From NCBI GenBank assembly GCA_037447655.1, contig JBBHKE010001879.1:108798-172797 (forward strand): 64,000 bases of DNA, given 5' to 3'. Made by a program: the position numbers and the translations under genes. The stretch comes from Zygnema cylindricum (taxonomy: Eukaryota; Streptophyta; Zygnematophyceae; Zygnematales; Zygnemataceae). Shown here piece after piece: positions 22,693-34,321 of this stretch (position 1 is its first letter; each line of letters begins with the position of its first letter). The notes beneath the pieces were generated by a model. It was not told the origin of the DNA. It made no database searches and worked only from the letters and a program-made list of their open reading frames with translations.

Positions 22693-23191
22693 CAGTACAC
22701 CGTGAATCGCTATTAGCGTAATGAAATAGATAGCGTAATGAAACAATTAGCGTACTTTACGGTAAATTGTGTTTTTTCGGGTACACCATGATACTAATTT
22801 ATCATGTACTCTAATTTGTAAACTGCTTTGTAAAAATTTTCAGCACATAATATGTCCACACTAAAACATGTATTTGTACGAAACTGTTCAATTCGTACGC
22901 CGTCGCGTTTTTTTGACATCTGCGTTTGCCGGAAAATATTTACGCAATTATATATTATTATATTTTCTGTACCTTTAAACTTAAAAATGTACGAAATAGT
23001 ACAGATCTGGCAGTCCGTACACCACACTATTTAAAAGGGCACTAAATTACAGTTATGAACCGCATTGAGCGGGGTACCTCAAATAACGTTCAAAAACATT
23101 TAGCGTACTTTATTCTATTTGAGAATTTGCCCCAAAAAAAGGGGTACCCCAATTAGCGTCATGTACGCTAATAGCGATTCGCGGTGTAGTT
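22693..23191. mobile_element. Pogo-like MITE inside FB1, 499 bp
   Basis: It starts CAGTACACCGTGAATCGCTA and ends GCGATTCGCGGTGTAGTT, with TA on both sides. The two ends belong to the two end types seen in this family (CAGTACACCG and AACTACACCG). An interior GTACGCCGTCGCG block is shared with 53330 and 62965. No coding sequence. Confidence 0.65.
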
Positions 23192-23418
23192 TATCACTTC
23201 ACGTTAGCCGCAAAAATGAAGTCAACTCGTCGTCACGTCCACCGTGGACGTGACGACGTGTCATTTTAGTTTCATCGATATTTATACGCGGGTAAGCTTT
23301 TTTATTTTGTACGAAGTTTATTTGGTTTCGTGCGAGTTTACACATGTTGTACGTCGTCCTTTAATATGTGTCCAAGTTCAATGTAACGGTTCGCGAGTTT
23401 GATTTCATTTTTGCGGTA

Positions 23419-23636
23419 AACTACACCGCCAATCGTTATTAGGGTTGTGTACGCTAATTTCGTCTCGCTTTTTTTTTTTTATTATCAAATATAACTATCC
23501 ATACTATTTAAAAAACCCTAATTCCTAATTAGAATAGACGATTTCTTCGAGAATTTTCAAATTCCCAATTAGCGTAAACCACGCTAATTATTCGTATACG
23601 CTAAAAAAGCTTACACGCTAATAACGATTGGCGGTG
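23419..23636. mobile_element. Pogo-like MITE inside FB1, 218 bp
   Basis: The left end AACTACACCGCCAATCG follows a TA; the right end CGATTGGCGGTG is followed by TA. The right terminus is a few bases short of the family consensus. It sits at the edge of the FB1 right arm. Confidence 0.6.
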
Positions 23637-23927
23637 TACCTGCGCGCAGCCATTTTATTTATATGTGGCTGCCGCAGTTTGGTTACAGTAAACCTGCGCA
23701 GGCCGTGTGAATTGTTTTTTTTTTATGACGGTCGACGTTTGCAAGCGCGACACTTTTTTAACCGCCGGTACAATATTCCGCCAGCTAAAGTTGTTTGACG
23801 GATTGACCGTCAGATCTGAACTTAAAGGTACGTCACTTGTACAAAACTGTACTTCAAATGTACAATTTCTGACAACTATCTGCGCGCAGCAAAAATCGTC
23901 TCTGCGATTAGCAATTCCCATTTTTAA

Positions 23928-24569
23928 AAAGCGTTACAGCGCTGTTGGTCAATTGTTGACGGGTACCATGTTGTGACCATGTTGGTTGATTCTAGCGTTT
24001 CGTACCGCACCGAATTTTACCCGCTATACGCTGGCCCACTTTCAGCCGAATATTGGGAGGCGCCGGTTCGCTCGTTGTGTCGGTACGTTATCTTCTTCTT
24101 CTTGGTGAGGAACACTCACAGGTCGATATCTAACCAATCCATGCCACCTAACTTTTAATCTACCACTCAGCTATTAATCTAACGGCTTCGATGTTTTTCA
24201 CGTGTACTTAAATATCTTTGTTGCAATCCTCGTAATTTTTAAATAAAAGTAGCTACGTGTGCGAATAATTGAGGGCCTAGTACGCCCGTGACAAACGCAT
24301 TTTTGCACGGCAGTCGATGAATCATCCAACGGCCATTTTAACTCTAAATTAGAATGGAGTTTGTACAGTGATCACTGATCAGCAGTATGTATCGTACTGC
24401 CATATCGACCTAAGACTGGACCCCTGCCGCTACGGCGCACCGTAAAATGCCTGTAAGCCGTACCGTAAACCGCCGGCACTGTGTTCACAATACAGTACAG
24501 TAATACTGATTATGTACGCCGTTATTTGACGCGTGAACTTCTTTTACAAAATAACCAGCAGTTTGAGTA
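23928..24569. other. No feature recognised
   Basis: Mixed-composition sequence between FB1 and the next MITE. The longest frame is about 60 codons and has no recognised motif. Confidence 0.4.
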
Positions 24570-25300
24570 CAGTACGGAGCACCGTCAATCGCTATTTAGA
24601 GTAAAGGAATATATATATGGGCAGGATAAATTAAAAAGCACGATGGTAAACCATCTGAGTCCGGGGGTACAAAAAAGGTGGCATGGCTAAAACATAAAAA
24701 CTAAACTAAAGAGAGCAACGGGAACAACAACAAGGCAAATAAAAGCACCCAAACCCAAGAAAGCCCGGCAACTCACAAATCCAAAGGAATAAATAGCGTA
24801 AAAAAAAAAATAGTGTAATTAACACTAATCGGGATTTTTTTTTTAAATATATATACACTAGTTAATCCCTAACTGTAATTTGGGTTGTCCTGAATAAAAA
24901 ATACCCGCCCATTCGATGTCTACAGTAATATGTGTAACTGTAAAAAATCTGACAATTCATACGCCGTCGAGTTGTTCACACGGTCGCGGACAAACATATG
25001 AGAACGTTATTTTTGTCGACGAGTTTACATCTCTTTCTTCCAGTGCACATTCACATGTGTGCGCAAAAATGTTAAGTGCCTTTTTATGCCTTTGTAATTC
25101 AAAAAGTACCATTTAGTACAGAGGTACCCTGTCCGTACGCCACACTATTTCCATCGCAGTGTACTTCAATTATTAACGCTAATTGAAATAAAACCCTAAC
25201 TAGAATAATGGAAAAAATAGAATTATGGATTGTATTTCAGGTTTTTTTTTTTAAAAGGGCACCTAATTAGCGTTATTTACTCTAGTAGCGATTGGCGGTG
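24570..25300. mobile_element. Pogo-like MITE interrupted by a LINE tail
   Basis: The left end is CAGTACGGAGCACCGTCAATC and the right end AGTAGCGATTGGCGGTG followed by TA. A LINE 3' fragment interrupts it from about 24620. Its interior holds the family GTACGCC block and a CACACTATTT motif. Confidence 0.55.
24620..24790 (-). mobile_element. LINE 3' end fragment
   Basis: AAAAAGCACGATGG and TAAACCATCTGAGTCC match the LINE 3' end at 12490-12520 exactly over these blocks. The same orientation and the tail GGATAAATT suggest a second, heavily 5'-truncated insertion of the same LINE family. It lies within the MITE. Confidence 0.65.
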
Positions 25301-25302
25301 TA

Positions 25303-25871
25303 CAGTACACCGCCAATCGCTATTAGCATAGAAGTTTCTTTAGCGTATAAGAATAATTATAGTGGTGTACGCTAATTAAGAATTTGAAAATTTTGAAAAA
25401 AAACATACATTCTAAATGTTCAATAATGCTAATTTGGGTCTTTGAAAAAAAAAATGTCGGTCGCAAACATGCTTACACTAATATAGGTATTTGTACATAA
25501 TCTCACAAATCGTACACAAATCGTACGTTCACACAGTCGAAACGTGGTTGTTGGACAAAAATGTGCGAACGTGATATTTGAAAGCCCAATTTCATCCCCG
25601 TTTTATAGCGCATATTCTCATGCCTCCGCGTTTACTAAAACTCATTAATTATATTTTTTCACTTAAAAAGGTACAATTTTGTACGGTCTAACACTAACCG
25701 TACACCACACTATTTAAACGACAACGTGCTTTCGTTTTGTACGGTACTTGGAAAATAACCCTAAATGGCATACATGAAAATATATAATCAGTTGCGCTAA
25801 TGGAGAATAAAAAAAAAAAAAACGGGACGAAATTAGCGTACAATACGTTATTAGCGATTGGCGGTGTACTG
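25303..25871. mobile_element. Pogo-like MITE with intact ends, 569 bp
   Basis: The ends CAGTACACCGCCAATCGCTA and TAGCGATTGGCGGTGTACTG are perfect inverses, flanked by TA at 25301-25302 and 25872-25873. It abuts the previous MITE with no spacer beyond the TA. This is the best-preserved member in the window and defines the family termini. Confidence 0.85.
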
Positions 25872-25952
25872 TACAGATTGACACATTTCATACATCTCAC
25901 TATTTAAAATTTGAAATACATAATTAAACCGTTTATATTTAATCGTATATTA

Positions 25953-26749
25953 TAGTGTTGTGCACCGGTACATAATTTATCGTTATAAAACCAATGCCGA
26001 TAGTTATCAGTTATCAAACGGTCTGAGGTCCCGATACATCGGTCCGAGACCAACAAATTCCATATCGGCGATAACTTCAAAAAATATAGTATGCATACAA
26101 TAGTACTCCATGATATATTGTATTATATTATTTACTTTATATATCGTGGTATGCCACGTGTAAGAATTTGTTTCGTACGCTGTTTAACTAAAATATATTA
26201 CAAATAGCGCGGCACATATACGTTGAAAAATTTAAAATAATAGTTTATAGTTATAAAAATATAGTACCCAAACGAAAAAAAAAAATTACATTGTAAATTT
26301 GTAAAATCCAGCTTTTGTGAAAACCAGACGAACAGACGAACAAAGCAGACAAACAAATCTGTCAAACTGCCGACATTAATTGACATTTAAAAAAAATAGC
26401 AGTCAAAAGGACATTTTGGAAGAGGTACCCAAGTGAAACCCCCTTAAATTAAAATTAATGAAGAAAACATCGCGATTTTTACCGAAATCGGGGGGAAAGG
26501 GGTCCCCGGCACGTCCTAGAAATAACACGTACAGTTGAGTGTACTGGCCATACATTTATCAGTACGGTCCGTACTGATATTGCATATAGTTATCGATATC
26601 GGAGTTATCACCAATAATAACCGATAAATATCGGATATGTATCTGCGATAACACCGATAACGATGTATCGTACCAATTTATCGATTATCGGCTACCCGAA
26701 AAAAGCCACATATCCGTAATTAGCAAATCCATACCGATACACAACACTA
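25953..26749. mobile_element. Non-autonomous hAT-type element, 797 bp
   Basis: The ends are TAGTGTTGTGCACCGGTA and TACCGATACACAACACTA, an inverted repeat with two mismatches. The flanks GTATATTA (25945-25952) and CTATATTA (26750-26757) match at 7 of 8, as expected for an aged 8-bp hAT duplication. The interior is rich in CGATA/TATCG repeats, and no transposase frame is present. Confidence 0.75.
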
Positions 26750-26757
26750 CTATATTA

Positions 26758-27974
26758 GCATTAAGGCAAAATACATTGTTGTTCAAACGGTATTTTACTC
26801 AAGATTCAATCGCGCAAAGTAACGTAAGTAATGCTTTGAACGATTTGAATAAATCGTTCAAATCGTTAAAGATTTTGTAACCGTATTTCCGTACATGTAA
26901 TAAAAACTTTGTAAGATCGTACAGAATTCAAACTTACCGCGCGCAAATGGTGGAACAATGCAAAGTCTCTTTTCGTAAAAGCCCGTACATTTTCGGTAAA
27001 ATTTCGCACATTTCTGTAAAATTCCGTATATTTCTGTAAAATTATTATCAGTGTATCAATCAGAACGTACCAAGAATTGCAGCGTATTTTTTCGTCAAAG
27101 TCCGTATATTTTTCGTAAAATTCCGTGTATTTCCGTAAATTTTCAGATCAGTCACCGGACACAAAGTACTCTGCGTTTTTTTGCGTTTTTTTCAAAAGTC
27201 ACGAAGTATACGTAGAAATCAGAAAAAAAATGAAAAAATCACACGGTTTGAACAACAACGAAAATATAGTACCATTGATTGTATTTTTGGTTCACGGGTC
27301 CGAATTTAAGACGTCGATATAAAGTTATTAACCTCAATAGCGATTCACAGTGGACTATATTTGTTGTGTCAAACTATAATTGGTGATATTCAAAATCGTG
27401 AGGAGTCTGAATCTTCATTCTAAAGGCAGCTCGATTTCGTTTGTGACCTTTGGTTTTTGTAACGGTTCCAAACCGCATTATATTGCATATTATTTTGATT
27501 ATTAGTCCCCTGTAAAGCCATTTCTCCAAAAAACAAACATATGAAACATTATTCCATCCAAAAAGCTAAAACAACCAACAAAATTTTAACACACCCTACA
27601 AAGTAATTAAATCATCCGAAAGCAATAAGTAACCCTAAAATTGAACGAAAAAAACTAAAAATTGAGAAAAAAAAATTGAAAGACAAAAAAAAATATTGAA
27701 GGCAAAATTAAATGATTATAACACACTTATATGTCAAGCTAGTGTAAATAACGAAACGCACATTCGAGTTTACTCGGTGTATATTGTCCACCCTTTATTG
27801 AACAATTATCAAATTAGGCAACATAAACTAACAATTGCTTTGAAACAAAACATTACAATTTAAAATGAATTTTAATTTTTTAGAGTAAAAGCTTACTTTT
27901 TAGGTGATCGAGAGGTTTTTTCGTACAATATTATTTCATATCGGCACGAGATATCAATAGTTAAATCAATTCCG
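26758..27974. other. AT-rich stretch, no gene; one MITE end near 27354
   Basis: AATAGCGATTCACAGTGGAC at 27338-27357 is a decayed MITE right end. The rest is AT-rich with repeated TTTCTGTAAAATTCCG units (26985-27135). The 65-codon frame at 27125 has no recognised motif. Confidence 0.45.
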
Positions 27975-28973
27975 TGCAATTATGTGTCCTCCATTGGAAT
28001 ACAGAATTCCGGAAGCCTCTAGATAGTTTTTAACTAACCCACTTCAGGCCACAACCACTGCTGCCCAAGACGACAAACTAACAGTCTAACCACACCTTTA
28101 TGCAGTTTGGACTTCTTTGAGTCCATAGCAAAAAAAATCACTAAAAACAACCAACCAGTCAATAAGTTATGAGGTGGCAAAGATGCCAATTTATACAAAG
28201 CTCCCAAGTGAGAGGTGACTGTCTAAAAACATGTTAAGTCCTACTTCCCTCTCACAACCCCTATCTACTAATGTACGACCCAATCACATAATTGTAAAGT
28301 ACAGAAAGGTACTGCGACCAATGTTCTTTCTGTACGGTCTGTGTACGAGAAGGTCGTTGAGTGGACGCGTGTCAACCTTTCACTTGCCCGTACGTTCCTC
28401 GGAATTCCTACGACCAAATGTTATCCCTCCACGTTGCGCCATGTCATGCCACGTTCTAAAACGCAAAAGAAACATTTCCGAGATCCTTGCAGCGATGTTT
28501 GCCGTAGGATTAAATTTGACATTGAATTTTAGCCGTCGAAAAAAATGTCCGATTCATTTGTTTCGTGCCAAATGACGTTCGCACTAAAACTTAACTAGTC
28601 TATGTTCCTTCGTTCTTATTTTAGTTAATCCGTTTTAAGACCGTTCACAAGTTTAAATAGATATCAAACCCTATGAATCCTAACGGACTTCTACGACAGA
28701 CTGGTTAAAACTAAAGGCTACGCCACGCTCTGCCGGTTGGAGGTTCGAGTCTTGCCGGAATTAACCGTTTGGTTAGAGTGACTTAAGTCACTCTTTAGTC
28801 CTGCCTATGTAGCCGAGGCATCAATGGCTCCATCACACTCTCTCTCGTTCAGTGATTACAACAAGTATGGGGGCAAGAGAGAAGAGATGGGGGCAGGTTG
28901 CCTGCACTTTTTCTTATCTTTATTACTAATCTATTTAGACCTAAAATATACCCAAAAACTAGTTATTTCATCA
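27975..28973 (-). mobile_element. 3' LTR of a Ty1/copia element
   Basis: On the minus strand it begins TGATGAAATAACTAG, after a purine-rich AAAATAGTGGGAG tract, and ends ATAATTGCA. It aligns along its length with 33343-34321 with clear divergence, so the insertion is old. It contains a plus-strand tRNA-like module at 28698-28757 (box-B-like GGTTCGAGTC). Confidence 0.85.
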
Positions 28974-29085
28974 CTCCCACTATTTTCTAGTCTAAGTTTA
29001 ACTTTTATTTTAATCCACATATTTCCCTACAATATTTTAACTTGGGAGAGGGCACAGGTTTGGTCATCATGTTAGCCACCATTTC

Positions 29086-29493
29086 TTAATCGGATTTATA
29101 CACAAGATTTACAATTTTATTTTGAACCTTTTCCCTCACAAAGCTCAATCTTATGTCCATATGCTTAGCCTTAAAATGATGTTTTGGCTTGGCTGCATTA
29201 GCAATGGCAGCTTGATTATCACTAAAAACTTCATGTACTCCCTCGTTCACACATCCCAATTCTTGCAACAAGGACTTGACCCACATAAACTCTTTCACAG
29301 CCGAATAAGAGGCCATATACTCAGCCTCCAACGTAGACTGAGCAACCAACTTTTGTTGCTTACTGCTCCAATAGGAAGCACTTTCCCCCACATAGAACAC
29401 ATACCCAGAAGTGCATCTTATGATATGTGCATCCCCATAACTGACATCACTCCAAGTAGTGATATCAGTGTGCTCCCCTCCAAAAGCAGCCAT
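29086..29493 (-). pseudogene. Copia RNase H
   Basis: The frame shows copia RNase H signatures in order: TTWSDVSYGDA, CTSGYVFYVG, YWSSKQQKLVAQSTLEAEYM, FSDNQAAIANA and KHMDIRLSFV. It degrades template RNA during cDNA synthesis. The frame is uninterrupted over this domain but is separated from RT by frame breaks. Confidence 0.9.
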
Positions 29494-30468
29494 AACTCTT
29501 TAGTTCCTACCAGATATCTCATGACTCTTTTGGCTGCCTCCCAATCTCTCTTCCGACGATCGTTAAGACTCCTATTGAGGACTCCTAATGATGTCGCTAT
29601 GTTCAGCCTTGTACAGATCATAAAGTATATCAAACTTCCTACGACCTGTCTATAAGGAATAGACGTCATAAACTCTCTCTCCTCTAGACTCATCCGATCA
29701 TCTAATGTTATCACTCCTCTTTCTACACTCCCATCACTTATTTTATTCAAGTCCATGGGAGTGGTACAACTGTTTGCCTTTTCCATCTGGAACTTCTCAA
29801 GCATATTACTTATTACTTCCTTTTGAGTAAGTTTGATAACCTTTTTCCCCCTATCTCTCTCCATTTGGATTCCCAAATTATACCTTGCTTCCCCTATATC
29901 CTTCATATCAAAATCGGCTTCTAAGATCTTTCTTTAACTTATTGATCTTTTCCAAAGACTTACTTAACACTAGCAGATCATCCACATAAATTGCAATAAA
30001 AATCACACCATTCTCATATTCAAACATATAGATTGATTGGTCAGAGCCGATACGGATATATCCTACACCTATGAGAAACTCTTATATTTTCTTATTCCAT
30101 TGTCGAGGAGCTTGCTTTAGTCCATATAAGGACTTTGTGAGCCTGTAGACTCTACTCTCTTCCACATTCTCCACGAATCCCTCTGGTTGCCGCATGAAGA
30201 TTTCTTCCTCTAACTCATCATTGAGAAATGACGTCTTAATATCCATTTGATGAATTTCCATGTCTTCCGCTGTCGCTAAGCCGAAGAGAATCTTTATTGA
30301 TGGGAACCGAATAACTAGAGGAAACGTCTCCTCATAATCAATCTCTCTTTTTGGGTGAACCCCTTTGCTACCAAATAAACTTTATATCTTTCAATGGTAT
30401 TATCTGGGTTCAGTTTGAGTTTAAATACCCATTTATTGGTTTTCTCTCTGGGGACAATCCGCTAGTTC
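29494..30468 (-). pseudogene. Copia reverse transcriptase, heavily frameshifted
   Basis: The C-terminal RT part (29906-29418) reads DIGEARYNLGIQMERD, KVIKLTQKEVI and PYRQVVGSLIY. The catalytic YVDDLL box is legible at about 29970. From there to 30468 the coding signal moves between frames with many stops. RT copies the element RNA into DNA. It is inactive here. Confidence 0.85.
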
Positions 30469-31490
30469 CTAAGTATTTGCTTCCATGATGGAAGCAATCT
30501 CATCATTTATGGATCTAATCCATCTATCTTTTTCTGGGTTGTTCACTGCCTTCAAGTATGATTTAGGCTCATTAGGATGAGATAGCTTAGTTACCTTATG
30601 AGGAACCTGTTTTTCTTGTATCCTTTTGCTGCTCTTTCTCCCTCCCTCAAACTCTAAAGATAGAGGTGAAGGAAGTCTTGGGTTTCTCCTTATTGTCTCA
30701 TCGACTCCCCTATTCATGGAAGCCGGTTCCAGTTCCTTCTCTTCTGTCTTTTCGAAGTCCATAGGAGTATATGAGGTGTCAAGTAGATCTCCTGTATCTT
30801 GAATCTCCCTTGAATCTAGAATCAATGTTTCACTCGTGTCCTTTTCAGGAAAGACACTCATGTCCTTTTCGGGAAAGGCAGAGAGCTCTCCTCCCTTTCA
30901 AACTCAAAACCGATTTTTATCTTCTTGGTATATTTGAAGGGGTCAAATGGCTTACCTTCGTCCATGAAAGCTAGGTGTTTGACCATAATAATTTCTTGTT
31001 TTCCTAAGTTATAGACTTTATATCTTTTGACATCCTCATCACATCCTACAAAGTATCCGGGTTTGCCCTTAGCATCTAGTTTCCAGTTTTTCTTGTCCGT
31101 ATCAAGACTGTAAACTTGGCTACCGAATACTTTAAGGTGTGACATGTCTGGTTTCCTTGAAACCCATCTCTCATAAGGTGTCATTCCCTTTACGGCTGAG
31201 GTAAGGACCATATTCTTAATGAAGTTGGCATAGTTCATGGCTTCTACCCAAAATCTCTTTCCTATTTTCTTGTCAGCCAACATACTACTTACAACTATCT
31301 CCTAGTCTTCGGTTCAATCTTCAGCTACCCCATTTTGTTCCGGGTTATATGGTACAGTTTCCTTGTGCTGAACTCCCTCATCTCTTAGGTATTTCTCAAA
31401 CTGGTTAGAGGTATATTCTCCCCGATTATCACTCCTTATTCTCTTAATGGGGGTTCCATGCAACTTCTCACTACAAGCTTTATATTCTTT
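30469..31490 (-). pseudogene. Copia integrase C-terminal half and linker to RT
   Basis: Frames at 31283-30858 and 30861-30469 read KRFWVEAMNYANFIKN, MTPYERWVSRKPD and LKVFGSQVYSLD (the usual copia post-core region), then an acidic linker and KAVNNPEKDRWI leading to RT. The integrase second Asp and Glu are legible in a third frame near 31330-31430 (RIRSDNRGEYTSNQF and NPEQNGVAED), followed by stops. Confidence 0.85.
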
Positions 31491-31900
31491 GAACTAAGTT
31501 GGTGTTTCAGACTTTGTTTTTAGGAAGTAGACTCTAGAGTACCTAGACCAGTCATTAGTTATTGTTAACATGAACCTCTTCCCTCCAACCGAAGGCACTC
31601 TTGTAGGTCCCAATATATCTGTATGGACTAGATCTTGTACCTTTTCCCCCCTATATGTGGCGGTTTCGGGAAAAGGAAGTCTGTGAGTTTTTCCTTGAGC
31701 ACATCCACTACAATCATCCACCATTTCATTATCACCAAATTGAATGCCTTCTACAACACCAAGCTTCTTCATTTCCCTTAACCTATCAAAATACACATGC
31801 CCCTACCGCTTATGCCAAGTCACCAATTTTGGAACGCCAACATAACAAGCATTCTTATTTTCATTACTCATGTTAAGCCTAAACATGCCTTAGCTACATT
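31491..31900 (-). pseudogene. Copia GAG-pre-integrase and integrase N-terminus
   Basis: The frame gives FDRLREMKKLGVVEG, the zinc-binding Cys pair in CSGCAQGKTHRLPFP, and the first catalytic Asp in VHTDILGP. The His pair lies just upstream near 31800. A stop at 31494 cuts the core. Confidence 0.85.
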
Positions 31901-32510
31901 TATCTGCCGTGAAGTAGGCTTACTCCCCATAGTTAGTTGTGAAGACTCCCTTTCTAGTCAAGGTATCAAACTCTTTGTCATCTATTACATATGTAGAGAC
32001 AAGATTTTTACTCAGCTGAGGAATGTAGAGTACATCTGAGAATGTGAGTATAGAAGTCTTACCCTCCACTTATACTTTCAGATCTACTAACCCCACTAGA
32101 TTTGTAGTAACCACTCTCCCATCCCTATACTCTATCGCTACAGTAAGGATGTTTCTTAGCTTAGAAAAAGAGTTGCTTATCACGAAAATATGCATGGATG
32201 CACCTGAGTCGATGATCCATCATTCCTGTGGAGCTTCCCGAATTGCTCCAAGGGCACACTTCTGTCTCCTAGGGATCTTTTTCTCCTCTAGACTCTCGTC
32301 AAGAAGAAGCTCCCCATCCTCCTCAAAGGACTCTTCCTTGGTTTCTCTTGTCACTTTTGTGACCACAAGTGCCTTTTTCTTCCCTCCGAAAGAACCCTCT
32401 CCACGATTCTCTTGGAGCCTTGGCTCTGATAGCTTGACACAATTCGCGATAAAGTGTCCCGCCTTTTTGCAAAAATGACAAAGGCCTTTAAGGGGCCTTA
32501 GTCCTCCAGG
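31901..32510 (-). pseudogene. Copia zinc knuckle and aspartic protease
   Basis: The minus strand reads CHFCKKAGHFIANC near 32475-32430, an intact CCHC knuckle. About 70 codons later comes WIIDSGASMHIF, the protease active site (DSG), directly after an in-frame TGA. VLYIPQLSKNLVS follows, typical of copia protease. Several frame breaks occur. Confidence 0.8.
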
Positions 32511-33224
32511 CTAATCTCTCTCTCCTTTGAATGGTTTCTTTGATTCCTTCCCCCATAGATTTCCTCCTGCAGCTAGAGCTTGGTTGCTCTTCCCCCCCCT
32601 CCTAATCTTAATTGTGTTCTCTTGTAAAAGTATCATCAGGACCACTGTGTTCCACTTCCATGAACTTTCAATCATTTCTTGTACTCGGTACACTATGTTT
32701 TTATACTCGTCCGGTAACTTCATGATGAGAGTGTTAACTTTCATCTTCATTGTACCTGTCCACCCGACACTCTCCATCTCTATATACAAACAAAAGAGAT
32801 CATTACAATAGTCTAACATCCTTCCCCCTTTCAAAGTATAATTTCCCAACTTTTGTTCGGCCAACTGGAGCTTGTGAATAGTACTAGCTCTATAGATTTC
32901 CACCAAACTCACCCACATCTCCTCGGCATTTTAAATGTGAAGATGGGGGGTTGCCAAACTTTGAGTGAGGTGTCTTAGAATGAAGTTTTTGGTAGTTATG
33001 TTGATGTCTTCCCACGTTTGGGTATCGTTCTCCGCGGTCTTCACGGTCGCTATTACGGGTGTTGTGGTAATAAGAGCAATTGGAGTAAGAGGTGTCTCCT
33101 TCTCCTTCCCCTTTTCGGACATACTGCTGTCCCTATCATATGCCTCCTGTGCTACAACAAAGGTTGCTGCAACAAACCGTATTCCACCAAACCCAAGTGG
33201 ATTTTCTTGAGGTGGACGTTTCAC
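32511..33224 (-). pseudogene. Copia gag, one stop in the middle
   Basis: Start MKRPPQENPLGFGGIRF lies 119 bases after the LTR. Two frames in the same phase (33224-32931 and 32918-32511) are separated by a stop after LATPHLHI. They contain ILRHLTQSLATPHL, LAEQKLGNYTL and MKMKVNTLIMKLPDEY, the UBN2-type gag helices of copia. It is homologous to the gag pieces at 40548, 47393 and 48869. Confidence 0.85.
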
Positions 33225-33327
33225 TTGTCCATTAACAATACTCCAGTATCATTTTTCGCACAAAGCCCCCATCATCATGGCTTCCCAATAGATGAACCCT
33301 GATCCTTTAAAGCTGGGCACCCTAGAG

Positions 33328-33342
33328 GGTGGGCCTATAACC
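33328..33342 (-). other. Primer-binding site matching the initiator tRNA-Met anticodon arm
   Basis: Directly after the 5' LTR (minus strand) comes GGTTATAGGCCCACC. The anticodon arm of plant initiator tRNA-Met contains GGTGGGCCCATAACC, whose complement differs by one base. Priming by a tRNA half cut in the anticodon loop is known for Drosophila copia. Confidence 0.75.
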
Positions 33343-34321
33343 TGCAATTATGTGTCCTCCATTCGATTACAAACTTTAGAAAACCTCTAGATAGTTTTTA
33401 ACTAACCCACTTCAAGCCACAACCACTGCTACCCAAGACGGCAAAAGGACAATTTGACTGCACCCCTATGCAGCTTAGACTCCTCTACGTCCGCAGCAAA
33501 AAGAATCACTGAAAACGGCCAACCAACCATTAAGTTATGAGGTGGCAAAATTTATACAAAGCTCCCAAAGGAGAGTCATGCTAAGTCCTACTTACCTCTC
33601 ACAACCTCTATCTACTAATGTACGACCCAATCACATAACTTTGAATTACAAAAAGGTACTACGATCGATGTCCTTTGTGTATGGCCTGTGTACGAAAAGG
33701 CCGCTGAGTGGACGTGTGTCAATCTTTCACTCGTCCGTGTGCTCTTTGGAATTCCTACGACCAAATGTTATCCCTCCACGTGGTGCCAGGTCATGCAACG
33801 TCCATAAACGCCAGAGTGACCATTCCGGGATCCCAACAGTGATTTATGCTGTAGGATTAAATCTGATATTGAATTATAGCCATCGAAACAAATGTCTGAT
33901 TCATTTGCTTCGTGTGAAATGACCTCCGCACTAAACTTTAAATAGTTCTACATTACTTCGTTCATGTTTTAGGTAATCGGTTTGAGGACCGTACACAAGT
34001 TTAAATGGATATCAAACCATATGTATCCTAACGGAATTTTACGACAGACTGGTTAAATCTAACGGCTACGCCGGGCTCTGCTGGTCGGATGTTCGAGTCC
34101 TACCAAACTCAACCTTTTGTTTAGAGTGACTTAAGTCACTCTTTAGTCTTGCCTATGGAGTTGAGGCAGCCATGGCTCCATCACTCTCTCTCTCTCTTTC
34201 AGTGACTTTAATAAGTACGGGTGCAAGAGAGGAGATGTAGACAGGCTGCCTACACTTTTTCTTATCTTTTTCGCTAATCTATTTAGACCTAGAAAATACC
34301 CAAAAACTAGTTAGTTCAACA
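33343..34321 (-). mobile_element. 5' LTR of the same Ty1/copia element
   Basis: It begins TGTTGAACTAACTAG at 34321 and ends AATTGCA at 33343, immediately next to the primer-binding site. It is homologous to 27975-28973. Flanking pentamers TTCCG and TTTTG do not match, so the target duplication has been lost or the ends recombined. A plus-strand tRNA-like module lies at 34048-34105. Confidence 0.85.

Larger units (their letters stand above)
22409..23919. mobile_element. Foldback element FB1 with arms of about 280 bp and an 8-bp target duplication
   Basis: Arms 22409-22692 and 23639-23919 are near-perfect inverted copies, opening GGGAATTGCTAATCGCAGAG. Direct flanks ATTTTTAA occur at 22401-22408 and 23920-23927. 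A remnant of the loop (23194-23416) matches the loop of FB2 at about 61590-61800, so the two belong to one family. The rest of the loop is occupied by two pogo-like MITEs. The superfamily is unresolved: the 8-bp duplication suits hAT or Merlin, the long arms suit Mutator-like elements. Confidence 0.8.

Noticed and set aside
22355-23976. Matching 82- and 89-codon frames on opposite strands
   Set aside because: They are the two inverted arms of FB1, so identical translation is expected. No transposase motif is present.
29122-29655. 177-codon plus-strand frame
   Set aside because: It is the antisense of copia RNase H and RT, whose motifs are on the minus strand.
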